From the NCBI GenBank assembly GCA_964593925.1, contig CAZQKM010000010.1, positions 18,188 to 82,187 of the forward strand: 64,000 nucleotides of DNA. The letters are read 5' to 3'. A program made the position numbers and the translations under genes. Below, piece by piece: positions 18,554 through 27,238 of this stretch; position 1 is the stretch's first letter; each line of letters begins with the position of its first letter. The notes below the pieces were generated by a model. That model did no database searches, was not told the DNA's origin, and worked only from the letters and a program-made list of their open reading frames with translations. Source of the DNA: Oleidesulfovibrio sp964593925 (lineage in GTDB: Bacteria; Desulfobacterota; Desulfovibrionia; Desulfovibrionales; Desulfovibrionaceae).

Positions 18554-18943
18554 CTATACGCGGCGCCGCTTGGGAGGACGGCAGCCGTTGTGGGGGATAG
18601 GGGTAATATCACGGATAAACGCCACCTTGAAACCGGCGGTGTTAATGGCACGCATTGCAGATTCACGTCCGGAGCCAGGCCCCTTGACAAAAACACCCAC
18701 AGTACGCATTCCGTGTTCCTGTGCTCGACGAGCAGCCTGGTCAGCGGCAACCTGAGCGGCAAAAGGCGTGCTTTTACGCGACCCCTTGAAGCCACTCTGC
18801 CCTGCACTGGCCCAGCTCACCGTATTACCTCTGGTATCAGTAAAGGTAATTATCGTATTGTTAAACGTCGCCTGAATATGGGCAACCCCTACGGGAACAG
18901 ACTTTTTTTCTTTCTTTTTGCCCACGCGCTTCGGTCTTGCCAT
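18554..18943 (-). CDS. rpsK: 30S ribosomal protein S11
   Basis: S11 forms part of the platform of the small subunit near the mRNA exit. The 129-residue protein shows the family pattern, including HIQATFNNTIITFTDTRGN, the GMRTVGVFVKGPGSGRESAMRA stretch and the C-terminal PHNGCRPPKRRRV. It follows rpsM after an unusually long 140-nt spacer, whereas its distance to rpsD is a normal 18 nt. Confidence 0.98.
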   Translation of the reverse strand: MARPKRVGKKKEKKSVPVGVAHIQATFNNTIITFTDTRGNTVSWASAGQSGFKGSRKSTPFAAQVAADQAARRAQEHGMRTVGVFVKGPGSGRESAMRAINTAGFKVAFIRDITPIPHNGCRPPKRRRV

Positions 18944-19083
18944 AACTTCACTCTCTCGTGATGGTTTTTCTGATTAGGCCGGGAACCTCGGACGAGCTCA
19001 GTTATGTAAAGAGCCGTGAACGCTGGCCGATATTGTTTACAGCCAGGTGAAGTTCCACGTAATAGTATAAGCCTAGGGGCTGA
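18944..19083 (-). promoter_or_regulatory. Long spacer with inverted repeat between rpsM and rpsK
   Basis: The spacer is 140 nt, compared with 0-20 nt elsewhere in most of the cluster. On the minus strand it contains TGTAAA and TTTACA about 25 nt apart, a GC-rich segment between them, and a good Shine-Dalgarno region near rpsK. It could hold an internal promoter or a ribosomal-protein binding leader for rpsK-rpsD-rpoA-rplQ. No function is proven. Confidence 0.35.
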
Positions 19084-19452
19084 TTACTTGCGCTTACCAG
19101 TTACGCCACGACGCGGCCCTTTACGGGTGCGGGCGTTGGTTTTGGTACGCTGTCCTCTAGCAGGCAATCCACGACGATGACGCAGGCCACGGTAGCAGCC
19201 GATGTCCATCAAACGCTTGATGTTACTAGAAACTTCACGACGAAGATCGCCTTCCACTTTATGATTCTGCTCGAGCTCTTTACGGATCTCGTTTACTTCA
19301 TCGGCGGAAAGGTCGTCGATATTACGCGTCCAGTCCACTCCAGTAGCATCAAGAATCTCAAGGGCAGTCGCACGGCCAACACCATAAATATAGGTCAGCG
19401 CGATATCAACCCTCTTGCCTCGGGGCAGATCAACTCCAGCAATTCTGGCCAC
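19084..19452 (-). CDS. rpsM: 30S ribosomal protein S13
   Basis: S13 sits in the 30S head and contacts the P-site tRNA and bridges to the large subunit. It has 122 residues. The N-terminal ARIAGVDLPRGKRVDIALTYIYGVG and the C-terminal GLRHRRGLPARGQRTKTNARTRKG are diagnostic. It follows rpmJ by 18 nt. Confidence 0.98.
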   Translation of the reverse strand: MARIAGVDLPRGKRVDIALTYIYGVGRATALEILDATGVDWTRNIDDLSADEVNEIRKELEQNHKVEGDLRREVSSNIKRLMDIGCYRGLRHRRGLPARGQRTKTNARTRKGPRRGVTGKRK

Positions 19453-19470
19453 AGTCGAACTCCTGTTCGA

Positions 19471-19584
19471 TTATCCCTGGCGCTGTTTGTGCCGGGGGTT
19501 TTCACAAATCACCCGCAAAACACCTTTGCGTCGGATGACCTTGCATTTAGGGCATACTTTCTTCACAGAAGGTCTGACTTTCAT
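19471..19584 (-). CDS. rpmJ: 50S ribosomal protein L36 (zinc-binding form)
   Basis: This 37-residue gene reads MKVRPSVKKVCPKCKVIRRK, then GVLRVICENPRHKQRQG. The zinc ligands CPKC, Cys27 and His32 are all present. It lies 122 nt after map, and the infA gene often found at this spot in other bacteria is absent. L36 is a late-assembly protein of the large subunit. Confidence 0.97.
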   Translation of the reverse strand: MKVRPSVKKVCPKCKVIRRKGVLRVICENPRHKQRQG

Positions 19585-19706
19585 AACTAGTCTCCGTAGT
19601 TGGACCTTTAGTGCAACAACAAACCAAGGGGCAAAACAAACCCAGAACGCAGCTACGTATCACTACGTTCCATCGCAGTCAACCCCCATGCATTGAAGCT
19701 TGTCCG

Positions 19707-20471
19707 TCAAGGGCGGCTGAGTATTACCGGCCCTTCAGTTGTAATAGCCACACTGTGCTCAAAGTGTGCTGAAAGCTTCCTGTCCTTTGTCACGGCTGTC
19801 CAGTTGTCAGACAGCACTTCCACTTCATGGCCACCCATGGTGACCATAGGCTCAATGGCAAGCACCATACCCGGCCGAAGGAGCACTCCTGAAAGTCCAA
19901 AAGGAACAAAATTTGGTATTTCAGGCTTCTCATGCAACTTGCATCCGATTCCATGCCCTACAAAACGCCGAACGACCTGAAACCCTGCTACTTCCACATG
20001 CTGCTGCACAGCAGCTGAGATATCATACAGGTTATTTCCGGCATACGCTTTTTCAATACCTTTCAAAAGTGAATCTTCTGTCACCCTGATCAGCAAAGCG
20101 GCATCCTGAGAAATTGTACCCACACCATATGTCCGAGCTGAATCACCGTAAAACCCCTCATAGATCACTCCCATGTCAAAGCTGACAATGTCACCTTCGC
20201 GGAGCACTCTTTCAGAAGGGAATCCATGGACTATCTCTTCATTTACGGAGCAACAGAGCGCATAGGGAAACCCCCCATAGCCCTGGAATGCGGGACGGAC
20301 GCCATGGGCACGGCACAGACGTTGCGCGATTTCTTCAAAGAACATGGTCTTGACACCCGGGCGAACCTGCTCGCCCAGAGCATCAAGAATAGTCGCTACA
20401 ATCCGATTGGCCTCACGCATGAGGCCAATCTCTTTCTCATTTTTAAGAAAGATGCCGCGATATTTCTTCAC
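19707..20471 (-). CDS. map: Methionine aminopeptidase type I
   Basis: Map removes the initiator methionine from nascent proteins. The 254-residue single-domain enzyme lacks the N-terminal SH3-binding zinc extension. Metal ligands are recognisable in SFDMGVIYEGFYGDSART, RRFVGHGIGCKLHEKPEIPN and MVLAIEPMVTMGG, with a final Glu in FEHSVAITTEG. It begins 2 nt after the secY stop. The gene order secY-map-rpmJ is usual for this group. Confidence 0.97.
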   Translation of the reverse strand: MKKYRGIFLKNEKEIGLMREANRIVATILDALGEQVRPGVKTMFFEEIAQRLCRAHGVRPAFQGYGGFPYALCCSVNEEIVHGFPSERVLREGDIVSFDMGVIYEGFYGDSARTYGVGTISQDAALLIRVTEDSLLKGIEKAYAGNNLYDISAAVQQHVEVAGFQVVRRFVGHGIGCKLHEKPEIPNFVPFGLSGVLLRPGMVLAIEPMVTMGGHEVEVLSDNWTAVTKDRKLSAHFEHSVAITTEGPVILSRP

Positions 20472-20473
20472 CG

Positions 20474-21787
20474 TCAGCGCCTTCCCTTGATGCGGGTCTT
20501 CTTCATAAGGCCCTCATACTGCCGGGATATCAGGTGAGACTCCACCTGGGACATAAAGTCCATGGCAACCCCGACGACGATAAGCAACCCGGTACCGCCA
20601 AAATAAAACGGCACATTCAGGTTGGCTATCAACAGCATGGGCAGCACGCATATTGCGGCAATATACATTGCCCCCCAAACCGTAATACGGGTCAACACTT
20701 TATCTATATATTCACGGGTTTTCGTGCCAGGACGAATACCAGGCACAAAGCCCCCCTGATTTTTCAGATTCTCTGCAATATCCTTGGGATCAAAAATAAT
20801 CGCCGTATAGAAAAAGGCAAAGAAGACAATCAGGGTCACAAAGAACACATTATAAAGCAACGTTGTGGGAGTAAAATACGCCGCAGCTTCCTGCAACCAC
20901 TCCACTGTTGAAAAACTGGCAACAGTAGCAGGAAAAAGCAACAAGCTAGAGGCAAAGATGGGCGGAATAACGCCAGCAGTATTGACACGCAATGGAAGGT
21001 GCGAAGTCTGACCGCCATACATCTTGCGTCCCATCTGCCGCTTGGCGTAATGGATTGGAATCCGCCGCTGCCCACGCTCCATAAAGACGATAAACGCCAG
21101 AATAGCCGTCATGAGCACAAGCAATACCAAGACGGTGAAAATACCCATTTCACCAGAGCCCAAGAGACGCAGTGTATTCATTACGCCACCGGGCAAGCCG
21201 GCAACAATACCCGAAAAGATGATCAGCGAAATACCATTGCCAAGACCTTTTTCGGTAATCTGCTCTCCCAGCCACATGACCAGCACGGTACCTGTGGTAA
21301 GCGTCATGATCGTGGTAAGCCTAAAACCCCAGCCGCTTTGCAACACCAGAGAAGCGCCTGTGGGGCTTTGCATGTTCTCAAGACTCATGGCAATACCAAA
21401 GCCTTGAATCACAGCAATCAATACAGTACCATATCTGGTATACTGCGTGATCTTTTTACGCCCTGCAGCTCCCTCTTCTTTTGCCAGCCGTTTCAACTCA
21501 GGGCTTACAACCTGTAAAAGCTGGATAATGATCGAAGCGGAAATATAGGGCATGATGCCAAGGGCGAAAATTGATGAATTACTCAACCCGCCCCCGGAGA
21601 ACATGTCAAAAAGGCCAAGAAGGGTGTTCTGAACACTGGCAAAAAAATCCGCCAGCGCCGTGGAGTTCACCCCGGGAACAGGGACATGGACTCCAACACG
21701 GTATGCGGCCAACAGCGAAAAGGTCCACAACAGCTTTTTCCTGAGCTCGGGCAGACGCGCCAGATTTTCAACACTACTCAACGCCAC
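20474..21787 (-). CDS. secY: Protein translocase subunit SecY
   Basis: SecY is the channel subunit of the SecYEG inner membrane translocon. The 437-residue protein has about ten membrane helices. The plug and early helices read RVGVHVPVPGVN and FSGGGLSNSSIFALGIMPYISASII, and cytoplasmic loop C5 contains FVPGIRPGTKTREYIDKVLTRIT with the conserved Arg that engages SecA and ribosomes. It starts 2 nt after rplO. Confidence 0.98.
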   Translation of the reverse strand: MALSSVENLARLPELRKKLLWTFSLLAAYRVGVHVPVPGVNSTALADFFASVQNTLLGLFDMFSGGGLSNSSIFALGIMPYISASIIIQLLQVVSPELKRLAKEEGAAGRKKITQYTRYGTVLIAVIQGFGIAMSLENMQSPTGASLVLQSGWGFRLTTIMTLTTGTVLVMWLGEQITEKGLGNGISLIIFSGIVAGLPGGVMNTLRLLGSGEMGIFTVLVLLVLMTAILAFIVFMERGQRRIPIHYAKRQMGRKMYGGQTSHLPLRVNTAGVIPPIFASSLLLFPATVASFSTVEWLQEAAAYFTPTTLLYNVFFVTLIVFFAFFYTAIIFDPKDIAENLKNQGGFVPGIRPGTKTREYIDKVLTRITVWGAMYIAAICVLPMLLIANLNVPFYFGGTGLLIVVGVAMDFMSQVESHLISRQYEGLMKKTRIKGRR

Positions 21788-21789
21788 GG

Positions 21790-22239
21790 TTAACCTTCCA
21801 ATGCCTTGGCTTCGCCGCCGGCTTTCTGGATCTTTTCCACAGCAGAAGCACTGAACTTGTGTGCTTCTACCTTAATGGCCACACTACACTCGCCATTTCC
21901 CAAGATCTTGACAGATGCTCCGGCACGGGCAAGCCCGCGGGCGTAGATATCATCCAGGGTAATGTCGCTTTTACCTTCAAAAGCCGCTACAAGCTGACCA
22001 ATGTTGATCACTTCATAACGAGCAGTAAAGATACTGTTATTAAAACCGCGCTTGGGCAGTCTGCGCTGCAACGGCATCTGCCCGCCTTCAAAACCGGGGC
22101 GTACGCCCCCGCCGGCACGAGCATTCTGCCCCTTGTGGCCTTTACCTGAGGTACAACCCCAGCCGGAGCCAGATCCGCGGCCCACGCGCTTCCTCTGTTT
22201 ACGTTCTTCAGGGAACGGGTACAGTTCGTGAAGTCTCAT
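21790..22239 (-). CDS. rplO: 50S ribosomal protein L15
   Basis: L15 has a glycine-rich N-terminal extension that threads into the 50S core (KRVGRGSGSGWGCTSGKGHKGQ near residue 17) and a C-terminal globular domain. At 149 residues it is normal. Its start overlaps the rpmD stop by one base (TAATG). Confidence 0.98.
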   Translation of the reverse strand: MRLHELYPFPEERKQRKRVGRGSGSGWGCTSGKGHKGQNARAGGGVRPGFEGGQMPLQRRLPKRGFNNSIFTARYEVINIGQLVAAFEGKSDITLDDIYARGLARAGASVKILGNGECSVAIKVEAHKFSASAVEKIQKAGGEAKALEG

Positions 22240-22409
22240 TATTCCGTTACCTCGACGAGATGCACAACTTTGGCGATCATACCGCGTAAGGCGGCACTGT
22301 CCTTAAACGTCTTTTCCTGACGGATCTTGCGTAACCCCAAGGCATCAAGTGTACGACGCTGATTGGGATTACAGCCTATCCGACTGCGGAGGAGTTTTAC
22401 CTTAATCAT
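22239..22409 (-). CDS. rpmD: 50S ribosomal protein L30
   Basis: A 56-residue protein beginning MIKVKLLRSRIGCNPNQRRT with the family LDALGLRKI segment. It lies between rpsE (11 nt away) and rplO (1-base overlap). Its presence places this organism among bacteria that keep the dispensable L30. Confidence 0.97.
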   Translation of the reverse strand: MIKVKLLRSRIGCNPNQRRTLDALGLRKIRQEKTFKDSAALRGMIAKVVHLVEVTE

Positions 22410-22420
22410 CAGCCGATTCC

Positions 22421-22912
22421 TTACTTTCTGGGCGCTTCCAGCTTTTTCCCGCGCAGTTGGCTTACATACTCCGGGCTACGCAAAGAGGTCAATCCTGCCA
22501 TGGTTGCACGCAGCACATTATGCGGATTGTTGGTGCCAATGGCCTTGGCCAGCACGTCGTGGATACCCACAGCCTCCATAATGGCACGCACCGCACCACC
22601 GGCGATAATACCGGTACCTTTTGAGGCGGGCTTTAACAGCACACGCCCTGCGCCAAATGCGCCGAGCACCTCATAAGGCAAAGTACCGTCCATCAAAGCG
22701 ACTTCAACCATGTCCTTTCTTGCGCGCTCAGTTGCTTTGCGCAAGGCTTCAGGTACTTCCTGAGCCTTTCCCATCCCAAAGCCCACAGAGCCTTTACCGT
22801 CACCAACGACGACCAGGGCGCTGAAGCTAAAACGACGGCCACCCTTTACAACTTTGGCAACACGGTTAAGATCGACAATCTTCTCAATCAAGCCGAATTC
22901 GTTCTGTTCCAT
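22421..22912 (-). CDS. rpsE: 30S ribosomal protein S5
   Basis: S5 shapes the mRNA entry tunnel and affects decoding accuracy. It has 163 residues. The double-stranded RNA-binding domain carries RVAKVVKGGRRFSFSALVVVGDGKG, and the C-terminal domain contains APASKGTGIIAGGAVRAIMEAVG-like sequence. It follows rplR by 18 nt. Confidence 0.98.
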   Translation of the reverse strand: MEQNEFGLIEKIVDLNRVAKVVKGGRRFSFSALVVVGDGKGSVGFGMGKAQEVPEALRKATERARKDMVEVALMDGTLPYEVLGAFGAGRVLLKPASKGTGIIAGGAVRAIMEAVGIHDVLAKAIGTNNPHNVLRATMAGLTSLRSPEYVSQLRGKKLEAPRK

Positions 22913-22930
22913 GCCGGTTCCTACTACCTG

Positions 22931-23293
22931 TTAAAATTCCAGGCCAGCTTCACGAGCGCCGTCAGCCACTGCCCGGACACGCCCATGATATATATAGCCG
23001 TTGCGGTCAAAAACAACACGCTCAATATTCTTTTCCCTGGCCAGTTTGGCAATCTCCTTACCGACCAGCGAAGCGTTTTCGACAGTCAGACGCAGGGCAT
23101 TACCGTTCTGCTTGCCGAGAATCAAGGTAGAAGTAGCGGCAAGGGTGGTTCCCGTTTGATCGTCAACCAGCTGCGCGTAGATATGCAGGTTGGACCTGTA
23201 AACCACCAGACGGGGTCGCGCATCAGTACCGGCAACCTTTTTGCGGATACGGATTTTACGGCGCATTCTGGATTCATTTTTGGTCAACTTCAT
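22931..23293 (-). CDS. rplR: 50S ribosomal protein L18
   Basis: L18 binds 5S rRNA together with L5. The 120-residue sequence has the basic N-terminus (RKIRIRKKVAGTDARPRLVVYRSNLHIYAQ) and the closing FDRNGYIYHGRVRAVADGAREAGL motif. It follows rplF by 15 nt. Confidence 0.98.
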   Translation of the reverse strand: MKLTKNESRMRRKIRIRKKVAGTDARPRLVVYRSNLHIYAQLVDDQTGTTLAATSTLILGKQNGNALRLTVENASLVGKEIAKLAREKNIERVVFDRNGYIYHGRVRAVADGAREAGLEF

Positions 23294-23308
23294 GCTCTTA
23301 CCTGCCTA

Positions 23309-23848
23309 CTACTTTTTGCCGCCGGACTTGCCGGCTTTGCGACGAATATGCTCGTTTTCGTATTTGACGCCTTTACCTTTGTAAGGCTCGGGCGGACGCA
23401 CACGACGAATGCTGGCGGCGATTTCACCCACAAGCTGCTTGTCGTATCCGCTAAGCGTCAACTTGTTTCCTTCCGCCTTGGCCTCAATTCCTTTGGGCAA
23501 CTCTATAACCACAGGGTGGGAAAACCCCAGGGAAAGCTCTACGTTGCTTCCCTTTACAGCCACCCTGTAGCCAACGCCGTTTACCTCTAGAATTTTGCTA
23601 AATCCTTTGGAGACCCCCTCAATACAATTTGCAAGCAGGGTCCGGCGCAAGCCGTGCTGGGCAGAAGCCTTTTTGGATTCTTCCACACGGGTGACAAGCA
23701 ACTGGTCGGCCTCAATCTCATATTTGAGCAGGGGCGAAACCGGTGTGGTCAAGCTGCCCTTGGGGCCTTTAACCTCTATAACATCTGCTCCCAGCTTCAC
23801 TTCCACACCGGAAGGAATAGGGATAGGCAGTTTTCCGATTCGAGACAT
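23309..23848 (-). CDS. rplF: 50S ribosomal protein L6
   Basis: L6 lies near the GTPase-associated centre of the large subunit. At 179 residues it has two similar domains; SRIGKLPIPIPSGVEV opens it and PEPYKGKGVKYENEHIRRKAGK closes it. It follows rpsH by 11 nt. Confidence 0.98.
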   Translation of the reverse strand: MSRIGKLPIPIPSGVEVKLGADVIEVKGPKGSLTTPVSPLLKYEIEADQLLVTRVEESKKASAQHGLRRTLLANCIEGVSKGFSKILEVNGVGYRVAVKGSNVELSLGFSHPVVIELPKGIEAKAEGNKLTLSGYDKQLVGEIAASIRRVRPPEPYKGKGVKYENEHIRRKAGKSGGKK

Positions 23849-23859
23849 GACTGCACCTG

Positions 23860-24240
23860 CTACCAGATTTCACACAAAAGTTCACCGCCCACATTTCTGC
23901 TGCGAGCGTTGGAGCCTTCAAGAACGCCACTGGAGGTGGAAAGAATGCAAATACCAAGTCCGTTTTGCACACGAGGAATGCCGGTAGAACCAACATACAC
24001 ACGACGTCCAGACTTGCTGATACGCTTCAGACCGGAAATAACCGGCTTGCCCTTGAAGTATTTTAACTCAATCACAATGGAGGAATCATCCACTTTGAAG
24101 TCGGTGACATACCCTTCTTCTTTGAGGATCCCGGCAAGGGCCTCCTTCATCTTCGAGCGCGGCACACTCACTTCCTTATGCAGGGCCAAGTGTGCGTTGC
24201 GGATACGCGTCAGCATATCTGCAATAGGATCAGTCAACAT
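23860..24240 (-). CDS. rpsH: 30S ribosomal protein S8
   Basis: S8 binds the central domain of 16S rRNA and, in E. coli, represses the spc operon. The 126-residue protein starts MLTDPIADMLTRIRNAHLA and contains RRVYVGSTGIPRVQNGLGICILSTSSG, the family signature. It follows rpsN by 18 nt. Confidence 0.98.
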   Translation of the reverse strand: MLTDPIADMLTRIRNAHLALHKEVSVPRSKMKEALAGILKEEGYVTDFKVDDSSIVIELKYFKGKPVISGLKRISKSGRRVYVGSTGIPRVQNGLGICILSTSSGVLEGSNARSRNVGGELLCEIW

Positions 24241-24258
24241 TATTCACTCCTTGACGAC

Positions 24259-24444
24259 TTACCAGCTCGATTTACGAACACCGGGCAACTCACCACGCAG
24301 TGACATATTGCGGAAACAAATTCGGCAAATACCAAACTTGCGCATATATCCACGCGGGCGGCCGCAAATGGGACAACGATTATAAGCGCGCGCACTAAAC
24401 TTGGGCTTGCGCCTTGCCTTTACTTCCAAACTTGTACGAGACAC
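24259..24444 (-). CDS. rpsN: 30S ribosomal protein S14, short zinc-binding type
   Basis: This 61-residue S14 is the zinc form, with RCPICGR and FGICRICFRNMS supplying the CxxC-x12-CxxC ligands. Together with the zinc-binding S4 and L36 nearby, the visible ribosomal proteins are of the zinc-dependent kind. Confidence 0.98.
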   Translation of the reverse strand: MSRTSLEVKARRKPKFSARAYNRCPICGRPRGYMRKFGICRICFRNMSLRGELPGVRKSSW

Positions 24445-24456
24445 AGCCGTAACTCC

Positions 24457-24999
24457 TTACTTCTTGAAGGGCATGCCCAGACTGTCCAGCAGGAACTTGC
24501 CTTCTTTATCAGTCTTGGCACTGGTCACGATGGTGATATTCATGCCCTTGGGATTATCAACACGATCCACTTCCAGCTCCGGGAAAATGGTGTGTTCCCT
24601 GATTCCAAGGGTAAAGTTACCCCGGCCATCAAAGCCACGGTCAGCAATACCCCGGAAGTCACGCACACGCGGAAGCGCAAAGTTTATGAGCTTGTCAAGA
24701 AAGTCCCACATACGCGCACCACGTAAGGTCACACGGCAGCCAATAGGCATACCTTCGCGCAGCTTGAACGAAGCAATGGACTTCTTAGCACGCGTAATCA
24801 CGGCCTTTTGCCCTGCAATTGCAGTTAGCTCTGTCACAGCTTCTTCCAGTAATTTCTGGTTTTGGCTGGCTTCGCCAAGGCCGATGTTAAGGGATATTTT
24901 TTTTACGTGCGGCAACTGCATAGAGCTTTTGTAAGCAAATTCTTTTTGCAGCACCGGCGCCACTTGTTCCCGATATATACTTTGGAGACGCGACATCAT
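24457..24999 (-). CDS. rplE: 50S ribosomal protein L5
   Basis: L5 binds 5S rRNA and contacts P-site tRNA. The 180-residue frame opens with two adjacent ATG codons (24999 and 24996); either could start translation. Family segments include ISLNIGLGEA, QKAVITRAKKSIASFKLREGMPIG and RDFRGI. The first ATG overlaps the rplX stop by one base. Confidence 0.98.
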   Translation of the reverse strand: MMSRLQSIYREQVAPVLQKEFAYKSSMQLPHVKKISLNIGLGEASQNQKLLEEAVTELTAIAGQKAVITRAKKSIASFKLREGMPIGCRVTLRGARMWDFLDKLINFALPRVRDFRGIADRGFDGRGNFTLGIREHTIFPELEVDRVDNPKGMNITIVTSAKTDKEGKFLLDSLGMPFKK

Positions 25000-25331
25000 T
25001 ATCTACCTTGATCGATAATTTCGTTGCACTTTTTGCAAAAGCGAACTTTTTTGCCGTCTTCGGTATACCGATAGCCGACTGTGGTGGCCTTGGCGCACGC
25101 CTCACACATTACCTGAACGTTGGAAATGTGAATGGGCATTTCCTTGTCGACAATACCGCCAGGCTGCTGCATATACGGATTAGCCCGCATGTGCCGCTTA
25201 GCGACGTTCACCTTTTCGACCAGGACGCGATCCTTCTTACGAAGTACCTTCAAGACCTTTCCGATCTTGCCCTTATCCTTGCCGGAGATGACCATCACCT
25301 TGTCGTCTTTACGAATACGAAACTGTTTCAT
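24999..25331 (-). CDS. rplX: 50S ribosomal protein L24
   Basis: L24 initiates 50S assembly. It has 110 residues. The KOW motif reads DDKVMVISGKDKGKIGKVLKV near residue 8. A later CEAC and a C-terminal CKKC pair could form a zinc site, an addition seen in some deltaproteobacterial L24 proteins. It follows rplN by 9 nt. Confidence 0.97.
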   Translation of the reverse strand: MKQFRIRKDDKVMVISGKDKGKIGKVLKVLRKKDRVLVEKVNVAKRHMRANPYMQQPGGIVDKEMPIHISNVQVMCEACAKATTVGYRYTEDGKKVRFCKKCNEIIDQGR

Positions 25332-25340
25332 TGGTATCTC

Positions 25341-25709
25341 CTACAAAACCTCAGGAGCCAGGGACACGATTTTCATGTAGTTGCGCGCACGCAACTCACG
25401 CGCCACCGGTCCGAAGATACGGGTGCCCACAGGCTCACCCTGCTTATTCAGCAGTACCGCGGCATTGGTATCAAATTTAATATAGGAGCCGTCAGTACGA
25501 CGGATTTCCTTGGCGGTGCGTACAACAACCGCCTTCATGACATCACCCTTCTTCACTTTGGAGTGAGGCAGGGCCTCCTTAACAGATACAACAATGACAT
25601 CACCGACGGAGGCATAACGACGCTTTGAGCCACCCAGCACCTTAATGCAGGCCACTTTTTTTGCGCCGGAGTTATCCGCCACTTGCAGAGCAGATTCTAC
25701 CTGTATCAT
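25341..25709 (-). CDS. rplN: 50S ribosomal protein L14
   Basis: L14 lies at the subunit interface and is the docking site of RsfS, whose gene is also in this window at 6153-6533. The 122-residue protein starts MIQVESALQVADNSGAKKVACIKVLGG and contains TRIFGPVARELR near the end. Confidence 0.98.
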   Translation of the reverse strand: MIQVESALQVADNSGAKKVACIKVLGGSKRRYASVGDVIVVSVKEALPHSKVKKGDVMKAVVVRTAKEIRRTDGSYIKFDTNAAVLLNKQGEPVGTRIFGPVARELRARNYMKIVSLAPEVL

Positions 25710-25718
25710 GGCTTCTCC

Positions 25719-25985
25719 CTATACCGCCTTTTCAATGACAGAGACAAGATGCCAGCGCTTGTTGCGGCTGACCGGGCGAAACTCAACGATTTTCACCTTG
25801 TCTCCAACATGGCATTCATTGTTGGGATCGTGCGCAGTAAATTTCTTTCTGCGACGAATATACTTCTTCAGCAAAGGATGCTTCACCAACGTTTCCACGC
25901 GTACAATAATGGTCTTGTCATTCTTGTCGCTTACCACTACGCCGACGAGCGCCCTGCCGTTTCTGTTTTCAATGGCATCAGACAT
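25719..25985 (-). CDS. rpsQ: 30S ribosomal protein S17
   Basis: An 88-residue OB-fold protein that binds 16S rRNA early in assembly. Recognised by RALVGVVVSDKNDKTIIVRV, the HPLLKKYIRRRKKFTAHDPNN segment and VKIVEFRPVSRNKRW. It is separated from rpmC by one base. Confidence 0.98.
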   Translation of the reverse strand: MSDAIENRNGRALVGVVVSDKNDKTIIVRVETLVKHPLLKKYIRRRKKFTAHDPNNECHVGDKVKIVEFRPVSRNKRWHLVSVIEKAV

Positions 25986-25986
25986 G

Positions 25987-26175
25987 TTACGCTCCCTTTT
26001 CCTTCATGATAGTGAGGATACGAGCAACATTGTGCTTTGCCGCAGGGATTTCAGCAGTTTTTTCCAGTTGTGCTGTTGCATGCTTGAAACGCAGGTCAAA
26101 AAGCTCTTTTCTGGTTTCGGCAAGCTTTACCTTCAGCTCGTCTATGCTCAACTTTCTCAGTTCTGTGGCCTTCAT
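25987..26175 (-). CDS. rpmC: 50S ribosomal protein L29
   Basis: A 62-residue two-helix protein of the exit tunnel rim, with KATELRKLSIDELKVKLAET and the ELFDLRFKHATAQLE motif. It starts immediately after the rplP stop codon. Confidence 0.98.
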   Translation of the reverse strand: MKATELRKLSIDELKVKLAETRKELFDLRFKHATAQLEKTAEIPAAKHNVARILTIMKEKGA

Positions 26176-26589
26176 CTAGAGGCCCTCCCTGACTACAATC
26201 GTCGTCTTTACGGGGAGCTTATGAGCCGCACGGGTCAACGCCGCGCGCGCAAGCTCAAGATCCACCCCTTTGATTTCGTAAAGTACACGGCCAGGCTTTA
26301 CCGGAGCATACCAGCCTGCCGGAGAACCTTTACCAGAGCCCTGACGGGTTTCAAGAGGCTTTTCGGTAAAAGGCTGATCAGGGAAGATACGAATCCACAT
26401 CTTACCACCACGCTTAATGTGACGCATGGCGGCAACACGAGCGGCCTCAATCTGCTGACTGGTCAGTTTGCCGTGCTCCAGAGCCTTAAGGCCGATTTCT
26501 CCGAAAGCAACAGTATTACCCCTGAGGGCATTCCCCTGAAGGCGTCCTTTCTGACGCTTGCGGAACTTAACCTTTTTAGGACTCAACAT
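26176..26589 (-). CDS. rplP: 50S ribosomal protein L16
   Basis: L16 helps form the A-site region of the large subunit. The 137-residue protein starts MLSPKKVKFRKRQKGRLQGNA and contains RHIKRGGKMWIRIFPDQPFT and KGSPAGWYAPVKPGRVLYEI. Its start overlaps the rpsC stop by one base. Confidence 0.98.
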   Translation of the reverse strand: MLSPKKVKFRKRQKGRLQGNALRGNTVAFGEIGLKALEHGKLTSQQIEAARVAAMRHIKRGGKMWIRIFPDQPFTEKPLETRQGSGKGSPAGWYAPVKPGRVLYEIKGVDLELARAALTRAAHKLPVKTTIVVREGL

Positions 26590-27230
26590 TACTGATCTAC
26601 CTCGTTGTCCAGGATTTCACCCTTGAAGATCCATACCTTGACGCCGATAATGCCATACGTGGTGCGTGCTTCTGCATACCCGTAGTCAATATCAGCCCGC
26701 AGGGTCTGCAAAGGCACACGGCCATCGCGGTACCACTCGGAACGGGCAATCTCCGCACCGGCCAGACGTCCAGCGCAAGCAACCTTGATGCCCTCGGCAC
26801 CAAACTTGCGGGACATGCTCACCGTACGCTTCATGGCACGCCGAAAAGCAACACGGCGCTCCAACTGCGTAGCAATATTTTCTGCCACGAGCTGGGCATC
26901 TGTTTCAGGACGACGGATCTCGTTCACCTCAATGGAGAACTCACGATTGTATTTGCGCCGCAAATCAGCACGCAACTTTTCAATCTCCACGCCCTTGCGC
27001 CCGATAACAATACCAGGGCGAGCCGTACTGAGAATCAGGCGAACCTTACCACCGGCACGCTCAATCTCAATCTTGGACAAGCCAGCATGGTACAGGGTCT
27101 TCTTTATGTACTTACGGATCTTGTGATCCTCAAACACGAAGGAAGGGTATTCCTTCTTACTGAACCAGCGGGATTGCCAGTTTTTGTTATACCCCAGCCG
27201 GAACCCAAAGGGATGTACTTTCTGTCCCAT
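26589..27230 (-). CDS. rpsC: 30S ribosomal protein S3
   Basis: S3 lines the mRNA entry tunnel. The 213-residue protein starts MGQKVHPFGFRLGYNKNWQS, carries a KH domain (ARPGIVIGRKGVEIEKLR) and ends with the YGIIGVKVWIFKGEIL motif. It follows rplV by 8 nt. Confidence 0.98.
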   Translation of the reverse strand: MGQKVHPFGFRLGYNKNWQSRWFSKKEYPSFVFEDHKIRKYIKKTLYHAGLSKIEIERAGGKVRLILSTARPGIVIGRKGVEIEKLRADLRRKYNREFSIEVNEIRRPETDAQLVAENIATQLERRVAFRRAMKRTVSMSRKFGAEGIKVACAGRLAGAEIARSEWYRDGRVPLQTLRADIDYGYAEARTTYGIIGVKVWIFKGEILDNEVDQ

Positions 27231-27238
27231 AGCGTATC

